This document shows positions 44,520 to 56,289 of a stretch of DNA of 64,000 nucleotides, piece by piece. Made by a program: the position numbers and the translations under genes. Position 1 is the first letter of the stretch; the number at the start of each line of letters is the position of its first letter. Origin of the DNA: Chaenocephalus aceratus (lineage: Eukaryota > Chordata > Actinopteri > Perciformes > Channichthyidae); the NCBI GenBank assembly GCA_023974075.1, contig CM043799.1, forward strand, positions 9,263,250-9,327,249, in the 5' to 3' direction. The notes beneath the pieces were generated by a model, which saw only the letters and a program-made list of their open reading frames with translations, searched no databases and was not told the origin of the DNA.

Positions 44520-44649
44520 ATAACAGGCATGGTTTCTTCGTCTGCCTCCGTGGTTGAACGGGACGCCGGCGAGTAACAGTCAATTGCTGGGTAAATGACT
44601 TGAGGCACTCTCGTCGAAGTCAGCGGACGGAGAAGCGGTTTTATGGGAA
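44520..44649 (+). promoter_or_regulatory. Probable sntg2 promoter / 5' UTR
   Basis: A locally GC- and CpG-richer segment (TCCGTGGTTGAACGGGACGC, then CGTCGAAGTCAGCGGACGGA) lies just before the exon 1 ATG, with no TATA box. An out-of-frame ATG at 44643 precedes the chosen start and ends after 11 codons. The transcription start cannot be set. Confidence 0.4.
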
Positions 44650-44718
44650 ATGAATGTGACCGGGAAACAGCAACCTGAGCTGAACGAGCGACCCGCCAGC
44701 CTTTTGGTTCCAACTTTG
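44650..44718 (+). CDS. sntg2: Gamma-2-syntrophin, exon 1
   Basis: Gamma-syntrophins are cytoplasmic adaptors that bind dystrophin-family proteins and carry a PDZ domain between split PH halves. This exon encodes 23 residues starting MNVTGKQQPELNERPAS and ending LLVPTL. It then meets GCAAGT, the consensus of a GC-type splice donor. Joined in phase 0 to exon 2 (TKSGISLLYNEE), the LLVP-x-x-TK junction aligns with my memory of human SNTG2 (LLVPARTK), and the N-terminal length is nearly equal. The match is what identified the exon and its start. The donor is GC, not GT, and no GT alternative fits the frame. Confidence 0.7.
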
Positions 44719-44841
44719 GCAAGTAACCCTATTCAGTTAATCAACTTAAATCACTGTGCAGGTCGCCCTACTCCCGTGAGATGTGCTACTGTAAGTGTAG
44801 GGGCACCGTTAAAAAGAGTGCACGCGCCGTTTTACCTTTGA

Positions 44842-46365
44842 TTGACTCCAGACTACATTTAAAAAACCGATTATTTAGTGCTTCATTGCTTCTAAGTGCT
44901 TCTGGGTAGTAAGAAGGATTTGCAACAAAACTATTTTCCAATTAAACAGCAGTAAACAATCATTTCGGCATGTATTTAGCACACTATGGTGTTTGTACTT
45001 AAACAAGCGTATAACTTTTACCAATAACATTTCGCAGTTCTCCTCCATGCAAATTGAGTGGTGGTCCAGGGCGGGAGCGATTGGTGTGTGCCTTGCTACA
45101 CGTTTGGAAAAACATCCGGTAAAATACGGCAGTGCTTCGTTACATATTTGATATAATGTACATGCGGAATCCACCACAAAACTATGCTTATTTCTCAAAG
45201 CCCATTTTTCCTGCTGTACATGGCATTTAATTTGACCGGTAAGCAAATACACATTAAACTTCTGGATATGTGAATGCAAGCTGGTGTGACGTTCCTCCCT
45301 CATGCTGAAACGGCGCGTTTTGGTGGATTTTATATCAGTTTCTGTTTAAAAGGTTACCATATTCGTGCTATAAATAAACTCGAACACTAGAGTAGCTTAA
45401 CTATTGTAACTTGACTTATCAATACATGGTGTCGAAGATGTTAGACGACACATTTTTATAGATTTCTGAATAGGCATAGCCGACTAATCTCATTTTTATA
45501 CTGTCTCATCGAAATGTCTGTTCTAATAATTTGCCGAAAGAGTATTGAAGGCTGGTTGTGTAATTGTAGACTGGCACTACTTCCAATACTAAGGCTATAT
45601 TATGAATGCTATATTATTACCATTATTTCCTTTTGTCATGTGTGTGAGTGGCACTTTCTTGAGGGTTTCATGTTAAATTGGGCATTGTGGTTAGGCTACT
45701 TGAACAAGAAAATACATGATTTTGACCTTTGTAACAGTTATTTATATTCTGTCAGCTGCCTATACCGTCACATACCTGCATCCTGAAAGGGGAAAATTAC
45801 ATATTTCAGCTTGTATTAGAAATACTCTTGTTTTTTTCTCTTATCTGTCAGTCTTTCTGTGGACATCTTGCATTGCTTTCTGTACCTGTCAGTCATATTT
45901 GTTGTCACCTTTTTTTCCCAATCCTTATTGGCTTGATACAAGCCATCATTTACAATGTGTTTTTCAGCTGTCAGCCTGTTATTTCCTCCACTGGGGTGGA
46001 CACAGCAACTTTAATGTCATTCGTCCCTAGAGTCCTGCTTTGTGGGCACTTTCTGTTCACCAAACATTTGCTTTAAAACCCGATACCTGAGCCTCCAGGG
46101 ACCCAAGCTTAATTCTGCTAAGAGTGTGTGCAGTTTTCACAAATGTTCCCACTCTACCCTACCACTAACTGATGGCCACATTTAAACTGGGAGCAGAGTA
46201 TTCCTGGTAAAATATGCCATCTCTCTCTCAAAAACTGTAACATTTACAAATATACCAACAAATAAAAGTACTTATTATGCAAATTAGTGCATTAAAGTGT
46301 TTTTTGTTTTTTTGACTTTGTATGCTGCAGGGTAGCTTGTGAATTTACTCCAGGTCTAACTAAAG
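44842..46365. other. sntg2 intron 1, nothing identified
   Basis: Several ORFs of 80-140 codons lie on either strand (for example 44875-45303 minus). They have no domain, and hydrophobic runs match AT-rich translation. Confidence 0.4.
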
Positions 46366-46369
46366 TCTG

Positions 46370-46515
46370 ATTTAAGTGTTGTGTGTGAATGTTACCTTAG
46401 AGCAAGTGGTACTGCTCTGCGTGAATGAGGTGTGAATGACTCTTATGTAATTCACTTTGAGGGGTCGAAAAGACCTGATGAAGCGCTGTATAAGTAGTCC
46501 GTTTACCATTTACCA
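46370..46515 (+). repeat. LINE/SINE-type 3' tail
   Basis: GAAGCGCTGTATAAGTAGTC followed by CATTTACCATTTAC at about 46500-46516 is a 3' end common to fish retroposons. There is no coding. Confidence 0.4.
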
Positions 46516-46519
46516 TTTG

Positions 46520-47435
46520 ATTATATTTCACATTAGTTAAGTTACTAAAGGTACAACATAAATGAAGTGGTATAAAGGTACACAATTCACCTCTGCATTT
46601 TAGTGGGGTTGAAAAACAAAGTAGCATAACATGGAAATACTCAAATAAAGTAAGTGTATATACAATTGTACAGTACTTGAGTAAATGTGCCTCGGGTGTA
46701 AATCACTGACTTGATTGTGCTTCCACAGTAAGTAAAGTCAGTATTTAGCAGGTCCCTGAACAGCTATAATCAGAAAATACTTGCTAGTAGCCTTCAATCA
46801 AAGCAGCTCTTTCAAAATCTGGCTTTTTGAAACCCGCAGATACACTAAGAATAGCTCAGTAATTGGCGACCACTGATACATGAGATTAAAGGGCTGTAGA
46901 GGCCTACTTTCCCTTATTTGACCATAGTAAACTGGGTGCACATCAACGAATATTAGATGTCTCAGTTGATTAAGTGTTTTATAGTGATCAGTTTGACGAT
47001 TTTCAGTTATTTGGAGGTAAATAATCAAAGGTTTGTGTGGAAATTCTGTTTTCATGGAATGGTAATGGTTGTCAAGGTACAGTTTACTGGTCGAAAAACA
47101 AAAGGAAGAAAGGTCGGTCTCTATAGTATGTGCATGAGTCTGTGTTTGAATTGAATGTCGGGGTATATTAGTGCTGTGATGGACAGGCGGTGTTTGCAAG
47201 GTGTTTACCTGCCTCCCTGCGTTATGAGAAACTGCATCCTTGTCTTGATTCAAGCTGTATTTTTTTCATGCGACAGCTTTAAACTGCACCATGTACATTT
47301 CTGTAGACATAATTCTCTCCTGGATTGTAAATCCATGACTGTGTCTGTGTACTTGTGTGTGTCCTTCTTAAGTTCTTAGTAACAACTAGATGGTTTTGAA
47401 TGTGTGATTTACTTAATTTGTTTCCGGCACTGAAA
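46520..47435. other. sntg2 intron 1, nothing identified
   Basis: No gene or repeat boundary recognised. The ORF at 46798-47253 (minus) has no domain. Confidence 0.35.
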
Positions 47436-47439
47436 CTTA

Positions 47440-47915
47440 GAATAGAATAGTTTAATGTCATTATACATGTACAATGAGATAAATGATTCTCCCTTTCAAG
47501 GGTGCCATCAAAACAAAAACATCACAACAAAATACACGCAGCATACATACTTAGGGATAAAGGAATACAGAGTAAAGTGCAGTAATTATTTCCAGGAGTA
47601 TAAAAATAAAATCTGTAATGTAATAAATAATAATAGTGTATATTTATAATAATAATAATAATAGTAATGATATATATGTATATGTGCAGAGTCACATTGA
47701 TTCACATGTCAGGAAAAAACTTTCTTTGAGTCTGTTTGTTTTGGATGTGATGCACCTGTAGCGCCTGCCGGAGGGCAGCAGGTTGAACAGGTGAAACCAG
47801 GGGTATGAACTGTCCTTAACAATATTTGTTGGCTCTACTGAGGCAGCGAGAGGTGTAACTGTCCATCAGGGAGGCGAGGGGGCAGCCGATGATCCTCTGG
47901 GGGTCGGGCGAGGGG
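47440..47915 (-). mobile_element. LINE 3'-end fragment
   Basis: Opens AGAATAGAATAGTTTAATGT then CATTATACATGTACAATGAG, and includes GCACCTGTAGCGCCTGCCGG. It resembles the block at 42126-42610, so it probably belongs to the same minus-strand LINE family. It abuts the hAT that follows. Confidence 0.45.
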
Positions 47916-47991
47916 CGAGGTAATCATCAGCGAACCGCTTCAACACGAGTATTTCGGTGTATTCACGGCATTTCATTTTGTTATTCTACAG

Positions 47992-48334
47992 TATCTTCTT
48001 ATTATAGACACATGCATTTCCAAACGTTTGGTCTTTCCAAACATTTGGTCTAGCTATGTTGTAAATGTATTATCTTTTCAATTTACACACGGCATCCATT
48101 GCACGTCTGTCCGTCCTGGGAGAGGGATCCCTCCTCTGTTGCTCTCCCTGAGGTTTCTCCCATTTTCCCCTTTAAACTGTGGGGTTTTCTCTTGAAGTGT
48201 TTCCTTGTACGATATGAGGGTCTAAGGACAGAGGGTGTCGTATTGTCATACTGATATTCTGTACACACTGTGCAGTCCACTGAGACAAATGTAACATTTG
48301 TGATATTGGGCTATATAAATAAACATTGATTGAT
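47992..48334 (+). mobile_element. L2-type LINE 3' UTR insertion
   Basis: Same 3' UTR as the LINE at 18266-20460 (TCCGTCCTGGGAGAGGGATC; tail AACATTGATTGAT). It interrupts the hAT between CTACAGTAT and ATTGTTGTTTTATAG, which are adjacent in the copy at 59680-59700. Confidence 0.75.
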
Positions 48335-48769
48335 ATTGTTGTTTTATAGTTATTTGTTAATGTAACCCAATTTGTGTTCTTTGAAAATGAAAAGGATATC
48401 GCATTGTGTTTGTTACTTTCATTCAGTTGTATATGTCTTAAGTGTAATTTGGCTTGGCTTCTTATTTTGTAAGGACATGCTTTTATTTTGAAGGAGAGTT
48501 AGCGCTGTTGACATGATGTTGTTGTTGCTATGGAAACAACGTGACAGAGATTAACAGAGAAAAGTAATATCTACATATAAAGACGGAGAAAGTAAATGAT
48601 AACGTGTATGGTTAAGTGTTGGCACCCCCCAAAGAGGCACAAGCTCTAAAGGCCCTGACACACCAACCCGATTTTGGGAGTCAGAGGCCGTCAGAGGCTG
48701 TCGGGCATTCGCGGCGCCGTAGTCAGGTTGGTGTGTCCCGCACCGTCGACCGTGACACGCCTTATTTGG

Positions 48770-48833
48770 ACTGCCAGACCCGATGCATGGCCGATTCAAC
48801 ATGTTGAATCGGCCATGCATCGGGTCTGGCAGT
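48770..48833. repeat. Perfect 64-bp palindrome
   Basis: Two 32-bp arms without a spacer, centred on CAACATGTTG at 48801/48802. With a 4-base interruption the symmetry extends a further 8 bp or so on each side. No other sequence in the window has comparable arms. Confidence 0.92.
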
Positions 48834-48963
48834 CGGACCAAATAATCACTCTGATTGGCTGTTCAGCTAGCAAATCAGTGCATGAGAAGCGAAGCGGAAG
48901 TGAGGGACGTAAACAAACGATTTAAGAAGGCACACACAGACTGCTATTCATTTTCATCTCATC

Positions 48964-49092
48964 ATGGCGATCTGGAATGATGCAAACGAAGACCTGCTCA
49001 TCACCTTGATCCAGGAGAGGCCAGCTCTGTATGATATTACGGAGAAAAGATACTCTTCTTCTTCTCTGTCTTCCGGTTGTTGCCTCTTTTGA
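48964..49092 (+). pseudogene. MADF-like DNA-binding domain remnant
   Basis: From ATG at 48964 the frame reads MAIWNDANEDLLITLIQERP then ALYDITEKRY and turns into serine-rich sequence with an early stop. The LI-x-LIQERPALYD pattern is the first helix region of MADF / Myb-SANT-like domains used by the accessory protein of Harbinger transposons. The rest of the domain is missing. Confidence 0.6.
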
Positions 49093-49389
49093 ATGACGAA
49101 TACACACTACCCGCCGCCTGCTGGTAAGGAGAGTTATTGCCACTCACGCACTGAAGTCGGTGCGGTGTGTTCCCGTGCGACACATGGCCAAAACGCAGGA
49201 GAACACGGCCAGGCAACAGCCGACTTCAGCGTCGGCTAGTCCTCTGGTGACTGCTTGGTGTGTCAGGGCCTTTACGTTGATATTGGAGATTTCAATAAAT
49301 TCAATTTGAAAAAAAAACGAATTTCCGAATAACGAAATTGAAACCCGAATAGTACTCCAACGAACGAATATTCGGATATAGCCCTACCT

Positions 49390-49530
49390 GTCAGAGGGTC
49401 AGTGGTTCAATCTCCAGCCCTTGCAGTCAACATATTGAAGTGTCCTTGAGCAAGATAACTAACCCCACATGGCTCCTGTAGGAATGCAGTCAATGGTATA
49501 GAGTAAAGTTGTCACTGTACTTGCACAATT
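49390..49530 (+). repeat. SINE-like sequence with B-box
   Basis: GTGGTTCAATCTCCAGCCC then GTGTCCTTGAGCAAGATAAC match a tRNA-derived repeat common in fish. It starts just after the hAT end. The A-box is weak. Confidence 0.4.
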
Positions 49531-50252
49531 GTGTAAAAAGACACAAACCCATTTGGGCAGTTTCTATTATTTTTAAGATTTGAGATCGACGAAGCGCTGG
49601 GGTCAATATTTGGCTATTAAGTGCTTTTGGTAGGGTTATTTGCTCCTATTGGTCAGTCCAATTTGGCAACACTGATGCAACCCGTTTTGATTCAGAACTG
49701 AGCCTTGCTTTAAAAACAGGCTACATTGACCAAGATCTGGTGTAATTGGTTCCTTGTAAGTTGGATTCCTGTCGGGATGTCACTAGAACTAATACTTAAG
49801 TACCTTGTCAATACCAACACGTATTAATGTGACATACTCATTTTTCTACAGACCTGCAGATACTACTTATTGGTCCCTAAAGCACAGAAATCTGGCAGTG
49901 TGACCTGGATCACATGTTTCCTCCTCTGCTACCTCCCTAACAGCTGTTTGCTGTGGACACATTCACACCTTTCTCTTTCACTCTACTAAACCTGGTTCTC
50001 ACTAACATCACTTTTTGTGATAATTTATTCAGTAAATTGACGCTTCCAAAAGACACAGCCAAGTTTGTTAGCTGTTTGTTTGTCTATAATCAAATGCAAT
50101 CAATATAACGTTCCCATGATGTGTTCAGGAGTCCAATGGCGGCGTCTCAAAAGGGAACTTTGGGATTGTAGCCAATGCAGACCATTTACATGCACACAAA
50201 CCTATACAACACACTACCGGTGAGGGAAACTCCAAAAAGATATAAAAGGGCC
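49531..50252. other. sntg2 intron 1, nothing identified
   Basis: AT-rich intron sequence up to the assembly gap. Confidence 0.4.
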
Positions 50253-50352
50253 NNNNNNNNNNNNNNNNNNNNNNNNNNNNNNNNNNNNNNNNNNNNNNNN
50301 NNNNNNNNNNNNNNNNNNNNNNNNNNNNNNNNNNNNNNNNNNNNNNNNNNNN
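50253..50352. other. Assembly gap, 100 N
   Basis: Exactly 100 N, the conventional length for a gap of unknown size. The real distance between the flanks is unknown. Confidence 0.99.
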
Positions 50353-50969
50353 GCGATCATGAAATGTTTCCAATAAATGAATAAAATGTGTTGGTTCAGG
50401 ACATATCACATATTGTAACTAAATGATACATTAATTGAAGCAAAACAACAGTATAGACTGAGGAGTGACTCTCGTGAGTTTCATGTATTTTCTTCACTCC
50501 GCTGGGGTACTGCTCTCATGTCAAGAAGCATCAGATCAGTGCATGCCCTGCAATCGTCCAATCAGTGAGCGATACACAGTAAGGGGGTGGAGCGAGTATC
50601 TGTGGATTTCATCGGAGGATGGTCTGGTGATTCCTCGGTTATCGCTCCTCGATCGTTGGTCCTCCGGCAGAAATATGCGCCATGGGATGGTACTCAGATG
50701 GCTCAGACAAATCAACTTCCGGTGATACAGAGGAGCGAGGAAATAAAAATATCAACCTGAGAAGGACCCATAGTTGGAGAAATATGCCTGGGTGGGACCC
50801 ACAATTCAAACAATGTCAAACGTCTACAAGACCCCTGTCCTTCAGAATGGACGCCCATCCTTTCTTTAAGCCGTGCACGAACCGCATTCAGGTGAAGGAG
50901 AGGTTAAATGGTCCAGCCAAGCATCATCTTCCAGCCCCATCTCACAGCCTGGAAAACATCCTTAATGGA

Positions 50970-53900
50970 AGTTTAGATTTGTATAGGAAAAGTGTGTTTC
51001 GAAAACACCTGATGACGACAAACCAAGCCCTGTCTTTGGATGACAAGGTCTTCTTCCGAACCATGGAAACGAGGTGTATGTGCATGATGAAAACCACTGG
51101 GTGGCACCACTGCCCTTTCGCTTCCCCCGCAAGCCCCGTCCTAATAACGGGAACATGCCTTGACAGCGTCTCTCCTCTCTCCAGCGCTCATTCAGAAGGA
51201 GACCAGACATCAAAGAGCATTTCTTTGACTTCATGCAGAAGCTCATTGACAACCACCAAGCTGAGCCAGCTCCACAACTGCAGCATGGACAAGAGTGCTG
51301 GTATTTGCCTACATTCGGTGTTTACCACCCGCAAAAAACAGGGAAAATAAGAGTGGTTTTGATTCCAGCTCTCAGTACATTGAAACGACGTTCTCCTCAG
51401 TGGACCCAACCTCAACAACACTCTAATTGTGGTCCTACTGAGATTCAGATGGGAGCAAATTAGCTGTCACAGCTGACGTAGAACAGATGTTCTATTGCAG
51501 GGGTACTTCAAACTTTTTGTTAAAGGTCCACTTGTGAATTTTATACAAGGTTACTGGTCCGGATCAATGCCAGTAAAATCCCCCCAACCCCCGGAGCGGA
51601 AGCAACAAAACTGAAATGAAGAAGCAGTTCTTGCGCGCTATGCATGACATGTCGTTACAAGTACATTAAAGGGTGTGTTCATGTTGTAGTTGCTGTGGAC
51701 CCTTCTTAATCTACCTTCTTTGGGGGCTCCCTTCTGGTCCAAGCACTTGCCTGTCGGCAAACGGTGCCCCTGTATACACACACACATTCAATACATACAT
51801 ACAGTATGCTGAACTAGTGGGAGAAATGGCACTGTTTTCGGCGCGCTATGCATGGGGCCCCCTTCAGGGGGTTTCCCTGACATGTCGTTGCAGTACATAA
51901 AGGGTTGTTTCATGCTTGGATCTGAACTACTTAATTGAGCTGGAACAGATTCAAGTACCAAGACCATATATCCCGGTCTCAATGTCATCTTGCAAACGAA
52001 CAGAACTTTGCGTTTCTCAGACGCTTCTACGATGCAATTGCTGCCGTAACCAGTACCTACGTGTTCTTGACTCTGATGGAAAATGGCATGTAGGCTTTGT
52101 GTTGGGCCAAATCAAAGCTAGCTCCTTACCCATTGCACTCCAGACTGCGTCTGGAGCTGTGTGGGGGCAGTCTTGGTGGTTGAACTGGCAGAACTAATCA
52201 AGTCGGAGATTGACTTCGAGTTTGAATTCAGTCAGGTTCTTCACGGACAGTAGCGTTGTTCTTGGCTACATTCTACAACAATTCAAGGTGGTTCTACACC
52301 TACGTAGCTAACGGAGTTAGCTCGCATAAGGAACAGTACTAACCCAGAACAGTGGCTCTATCTGAAAACTGAAGTGAACCCTGCTGACCACGGAACAAGG
52401 CCAATACCAGCAGCTTGTCTGATGGTCATCAAGTTGGTTCTTTGGCCCACAATTTTTCCGTCAGACAGACACAGAGCAAGAAAATTAGACTGAATCATTT
52501 GACTGTGCAACCAGAGACTGATTGAAGAAATGTATCCTCAAGTTACCTCTCTCTTGCAACCAAGGTCACAGAGCAGAGTCTCGGATCACAACTGGTTCGA
52601 ACATTTCTCTACTTGGAAGGCTCTAGTAAGAGGTATGGCAAAGCTCATTCATGTAAGCCAAGCCTACTCAGCGAGTCTCACACTGTAGAGTGCAATGGAT
52701 GGCATCACTGCAAACAGTCACACACCTCAGAGTTCTCTAAGCCAAAACAATCATCTGAAGGCAGTATCAGCTGGAGGTTTACAAAAAATGAGGTGGACTG
52801 CGCAACTCTGGGCATTACATGTTCATAGCCACAGCTCTCTTGTGACACTTGGACCCATTCTTGCCAAGGATGGATTGCTGAGAGTTGGGGGTCCACATCC
52901 ATAAAGCCCAATTGGAAGACCAGAGAGAAACATCCACTCATCCTGCCAGCCAGTCATCATATTACCACTCTCTTAGTCCGACACTATCATGATCAAGCAA
53001 GCTCACCAAGGTCGCCATTTAACCGAGGGCGCACTGCACACTGCGGCTGTCTGGATAGTAGGAGTGGAAAGAGGCTCATTTCGAGTAAATATTCAAATGT
53101 GTCATCGGCAGGAAGTTGAGAGGCAAGTTTGAGGTTCAGAAGATGTCCGATCTGCCTGCTGACAGACTGTCACTGGATCCACCTTTTACACATGTAGGCT
53201 TGATGTCTTGGTCCATGGAGTGTGATAACTCGTCGCACAAGAGGTGATGCTGCTGAGAGTACAAAATGGGCAGTCATTTTTACATGTCTCAATACGAGAG
53301 CTGTTCACTTGGAGGTTATTTGAAACCATGTCCACCTCAAGTTTCATTAATGCCTTGAGGCGCATCCTGTCGATTCGTGGACCTGTCAAACACCTCAGGT
53401 CAGACAGAGGCACACACTTTATTGGAGCATGCAGAGAGCTTCAGATAAACACGGACGATCCTGAGATCAAGGACTATCTGCAAGACCTTGGTTGTACATG
53501 GATATTTAATTCACCTCATTCCTCACATATGGGTGGAGCTTGGGAGAGGATGATTTGTCTGGCTCGACGGGTCCTTGATGCACTGCTGTTGAAGAATAAG
53601 GATAAACTGACCCATGAAGTCCCTAGCAACTTTGACGGCTTGACGTTATGGCCATCATGAACGCCAGGCTCTGGTTCCCATCTCTTATGATACATACCTT
53701 CCTGAGGGTACTCTCACCTGCTACTCTTCTAACCCACAAGCAAGTGTGACACCCACACCCCCAGGAGACTTTGAACTGGATCACCTATGTAAGGTACAGT
53801 GGCGCCAGGTCCAGAGCTTGGTGAACTCCTTCTGGAAACGGTGGAAGCTGGAGTATCTGGCAACTCTTCAGCCTCGGAGGAAGTGGACCGAGGAGCAGCC

Positions 53901-54106
53901 TAACCTCAAGGACGGTGACGTTGTTTTGTTAAAGGACGTTCAAGCACAACGTAATGACTGGCCTCTTGGTCTGATAGTAAAGGCCATTCCAAATTCTGAC
54001 TGCAAGGTGCAAAAGGTCATGGTGAGGACCTTAGGTCAAGGGCAGTGTTTCCGCCCTTTGTCGGCTCCCAAACGGCACTCACAGTTCATGCGCGTACTCC
54101 ACTAGT
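50970..54106 (+). pseudogene. Decayed BEL/Pao retrotransposon pol
   Basis: Fragments in changing frames give the BEL order. RT N-terminus: WVAPLPFRFPRKPRP at about 51100, then ECWYLPTFGVYHPQKTGKIR at 51295-51355. A degraded FDSS-to-ADVEQMFYC segment ends at about 51500. After about 450 bp of unrelated sequence comes RNase H (YLRVLDSDGKWHVGFVLGQ, about 52060-52115), an integrase zinc region near 52930, the integrase core (LRSDRGTHFIGACRE at about 53395, GGAWERMI at about 53530) and a DUF5641-like C-terminus at 53746-54105. Many stops and frameshifts mark it as old. It is a different lineage from the intact BEL. Confidence 0.85.
51498..51950. repeat. Unrelated insert within the decayed BEL
   Basis: The sequence between MFYC and the next BEL-like block does not encode RT. 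It has an internal direct repeat: GCGCTATGCATGACATGTCG at about 51636, and GCGCTATGCAT...GACATGTCGTTGCAGTAC at about 51842. It replaces the YVDD part of the RT. Confidence 0.5.
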
Positions 54107-54109
54107 ACT

Positions 54110-55675
54110 CCACTAATTCCCCTTCGATTCTATTGGCTCTAACGGTTAAAGAGATGTCAATCATCAAAATCGACCAATGGGTTCCAGAGAAACGGCAAAA
54201 AAAGAAATTCCACCCAAATGACCCCAGAGGTGGAGTTTTTTTTGCTAAACCTCTCTAAAAAGGTCAAATGTCACTTGTTTTGCATCAATCTTGATACAGG
54301 GTACTTATTATATGTTGTACTTTAGATTCCTAAAGCTTTTAGTCTACCATCCCATCATTCAAGGGTGGTTTTCACTAAGTAAAAACTATTTTTTGGACTG
54401 ACACTATAATTTACAGTTTTTTACTATGTTCAATCTGAATTGTCTTTAAAATAAAAAAAGCTATATTGATTCTGACTTCTCTACATCCAACTCATAGGTT
54501 TATCATTACTTTGAGAAAAAAGATTATTAATTTTCCCCTTTTTAGAAGTGTAGTTATGGTCATTTGTTCTGGATTTGTCATTTTCGAGCCTGAGACCTGA
54601 AAAACAGGCTTGGGGTTTAACAGGTTAAGGCACCAAATAGCTCGACTCTCCTTCTTGTGTTTTAGTTTACACAGCAAAGCCATGCAGAGAGACTTTTGCT
54701 TGTGGTGGACTATTGGACTGCATTATGTTTGTGCTCCTTTTTAATATGTCCACTCCACTATATTAAAAAATGTCTGTTATTAAGTCACGTCAGTTCAATT
54801 GGCAATTTGTTTCCATTTAACATGAGCTGTTGTCCTTTATGTCGGATCATTCGTCAAACAAATTGACTCCTGTGACAGGATTTTGATGAAACCTTTATTA
54901 CAGCATTTTCAAAACAAGGGATTTACAGTATAATACATAATGTGCTGAGCCATTTTCAAAACTATATAGATTGAAGCTGTTTCTATCAGGTTAGTACAAT
55001 ATGACACATTTGGCTTCCAGTTCACCTTTTTTCTCGCACCTCCTTTAGCTTAAAACCTGTGATGATAACCTTTTTTTCTAACCAGAGTAGGTGGTTCGAT
55101 TTTTGGTGACTATAATGGTGTTAATTTTCAGAAAATACAATAAGTGCTAGTAAGCGTGCTAGCATACTTCACAATGCATAATGGCAACAAAACCACCACA
55201 AAGATCAGGCTGATAGAATGTTATTAGTTTTGACAAATGTCATAGTTTTAAATCCAATAGCTCCATATGGACGTGGTGAACCAACTGAACTTCAGACATG
55301 GCCTTGCCTCGAGAGATATGGTAAATTGCGATATGGACAGACCAGGGTTACATGTTACCGCAAGGTTTCCTAAAATATAAACTGCCAAAGATTGACTGCA
55401 CCCTGTGTATGCTTAAGACCACACGCTGCCACCTAAGATTGTGTGTAAGGTAGCAGAGAGGGGTACATAGAAGTGAACATTTATTGCTAGAAGGAACCAC
55501 CAGTTGGTGGTCCATCTTCAGGCTGTTGCTGCTCCCAGTGGAAGTCCAAAAACAAACTTTGTCAAGTTAACCTTAAAAGTTTCCTACTGCAGATTGTGAT
55601 AGACACCACCTCAATTTGTAGAAACAGACAGGAGTACCAGCTGATGGAGGAATTCCGTTGTTTTCTTTACTAGAA
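54110..55675. other. sntg2 intron 1, nothing identified
   Basis: No gene found. AT-rich, with only short ORFs. Confidence 0.35.
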
Positions 55676-55680
55676 CATGT

Positions 55681-56278
55681 TTAACAGTACAAACAACAAA
55701 CAAGCATGTCATCACAACGACGTGGCCTTGAAGTGAAGTTGGTAATGGCCGGCTGTGCTGCGTCTTTCTCTGTAACCTCTTTGGCGTGCTTCGCACTCAA
55801 ATGCGAACGCATTGTTGAGGTTGAGCTGTGATAGACCAACGTCTTTTCGCAGAGCTTGCATTTAACTTCCTTTGGACTTGTATGTTCGAAGTAGTTCCAC
55901 AAGGAGGAACTCTTTTTACCTGCCGGCTGCCGCTTTGTTCATCTTTAGTCGCACGTGTGAGGGAGAGGGGGGGTGGGTGCGGGGTCGGTGTGTAGCGTGC
56001 AGCAGCAGTCTGCTCTGCACGCAGGCTTCCTCCAAGTTTACAGTAAAACAAACTGGTGGTGTGACCAATGGCCATTTACAATTATTAATACTATTACTAT
56101 TATTAGCATATATATATTTATATATATTTTTGGTTGAAACTAAGCCAGAAAAAAACTATTTTTAAAAAAAAAAAATATATAAATAATAATAAAAAAATAT
56201 ATAAATAAAATTGATTTTTAAAATAATATTCGATTATGGAGACTGTAACGAATAATCGAATAATCGCTGGCATCCCTA
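55681..56278 (-). mobile_element. 5' fragment of a hAT element with BED finger
   Basis: The right end, read in reverse, is TAGGGATGCCAGCGATTATT (from 56278). It is followed leftwards by AT-rich repeats and a minus-strand frame at 55902-55681 reading MWNYFEHTSPKEVKCKLCEK then LVYHSSTSTMRSHLSAKHAK. This is a BED zinc finger (C-x2-C ... H-x4-H). No further transposase and no opposite end are found. Confidence 0.65.
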
Positions 56279-56289
56279 GAAGCAACCAA

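Larger units (their letters stand above)
48650..49271 (+). mobile_element. PIF/Harbinger MITE carrying a MADF-like remnant
   Basis: The ends AGGCCCTGACACACCAA and TTGGTGTGTCAGGGCCT are flanked by TAA (48647-48649) and TTA (49272-49274). The uninterrupted site in the sister hAT (about 59375-59385) has one TTA, so the 3-bp duplication is T-W-A, as in PIF/Harbinger, with one mutated copy. It contains a large palindrome and a short coding remnant. Confidence 0.8.
47920..49386 (-). mobile_element. hAT non-autonomous element, reverse copy, with two insertions
   Basis: Matches the reverse complement of 58784-59807: GCGAACCGCTTCAACACG at 47931, the GCTATGGAAACAACGTGACA block at 48528, and the right end TATTCGGATATAGCCCTA to 49386. 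The left terminal inverted repeat is missing. It contains an L2 tail (47992-48334) and a Harbinger MITE (48650-49271), both absent from the other copy. About 440 bp present in the other copy is deleted next to 49275. Confidence 0.75.

Noticed and set aside
44875..45303. 142-codon minus-strand ORF near sntg2 exon 1
   Set aside because: No domain, no splice or UTR context; length is possible by chance in this composition.
46798..47253. 151-codon minus-strand ORF in sntg2 intron 1
   Set aside because: No recognisable motif and no second exon or conservation evidence.
50125..50409. ORFs crossing the gap
   Set aside because: They are read through the run of N and have no meaning.
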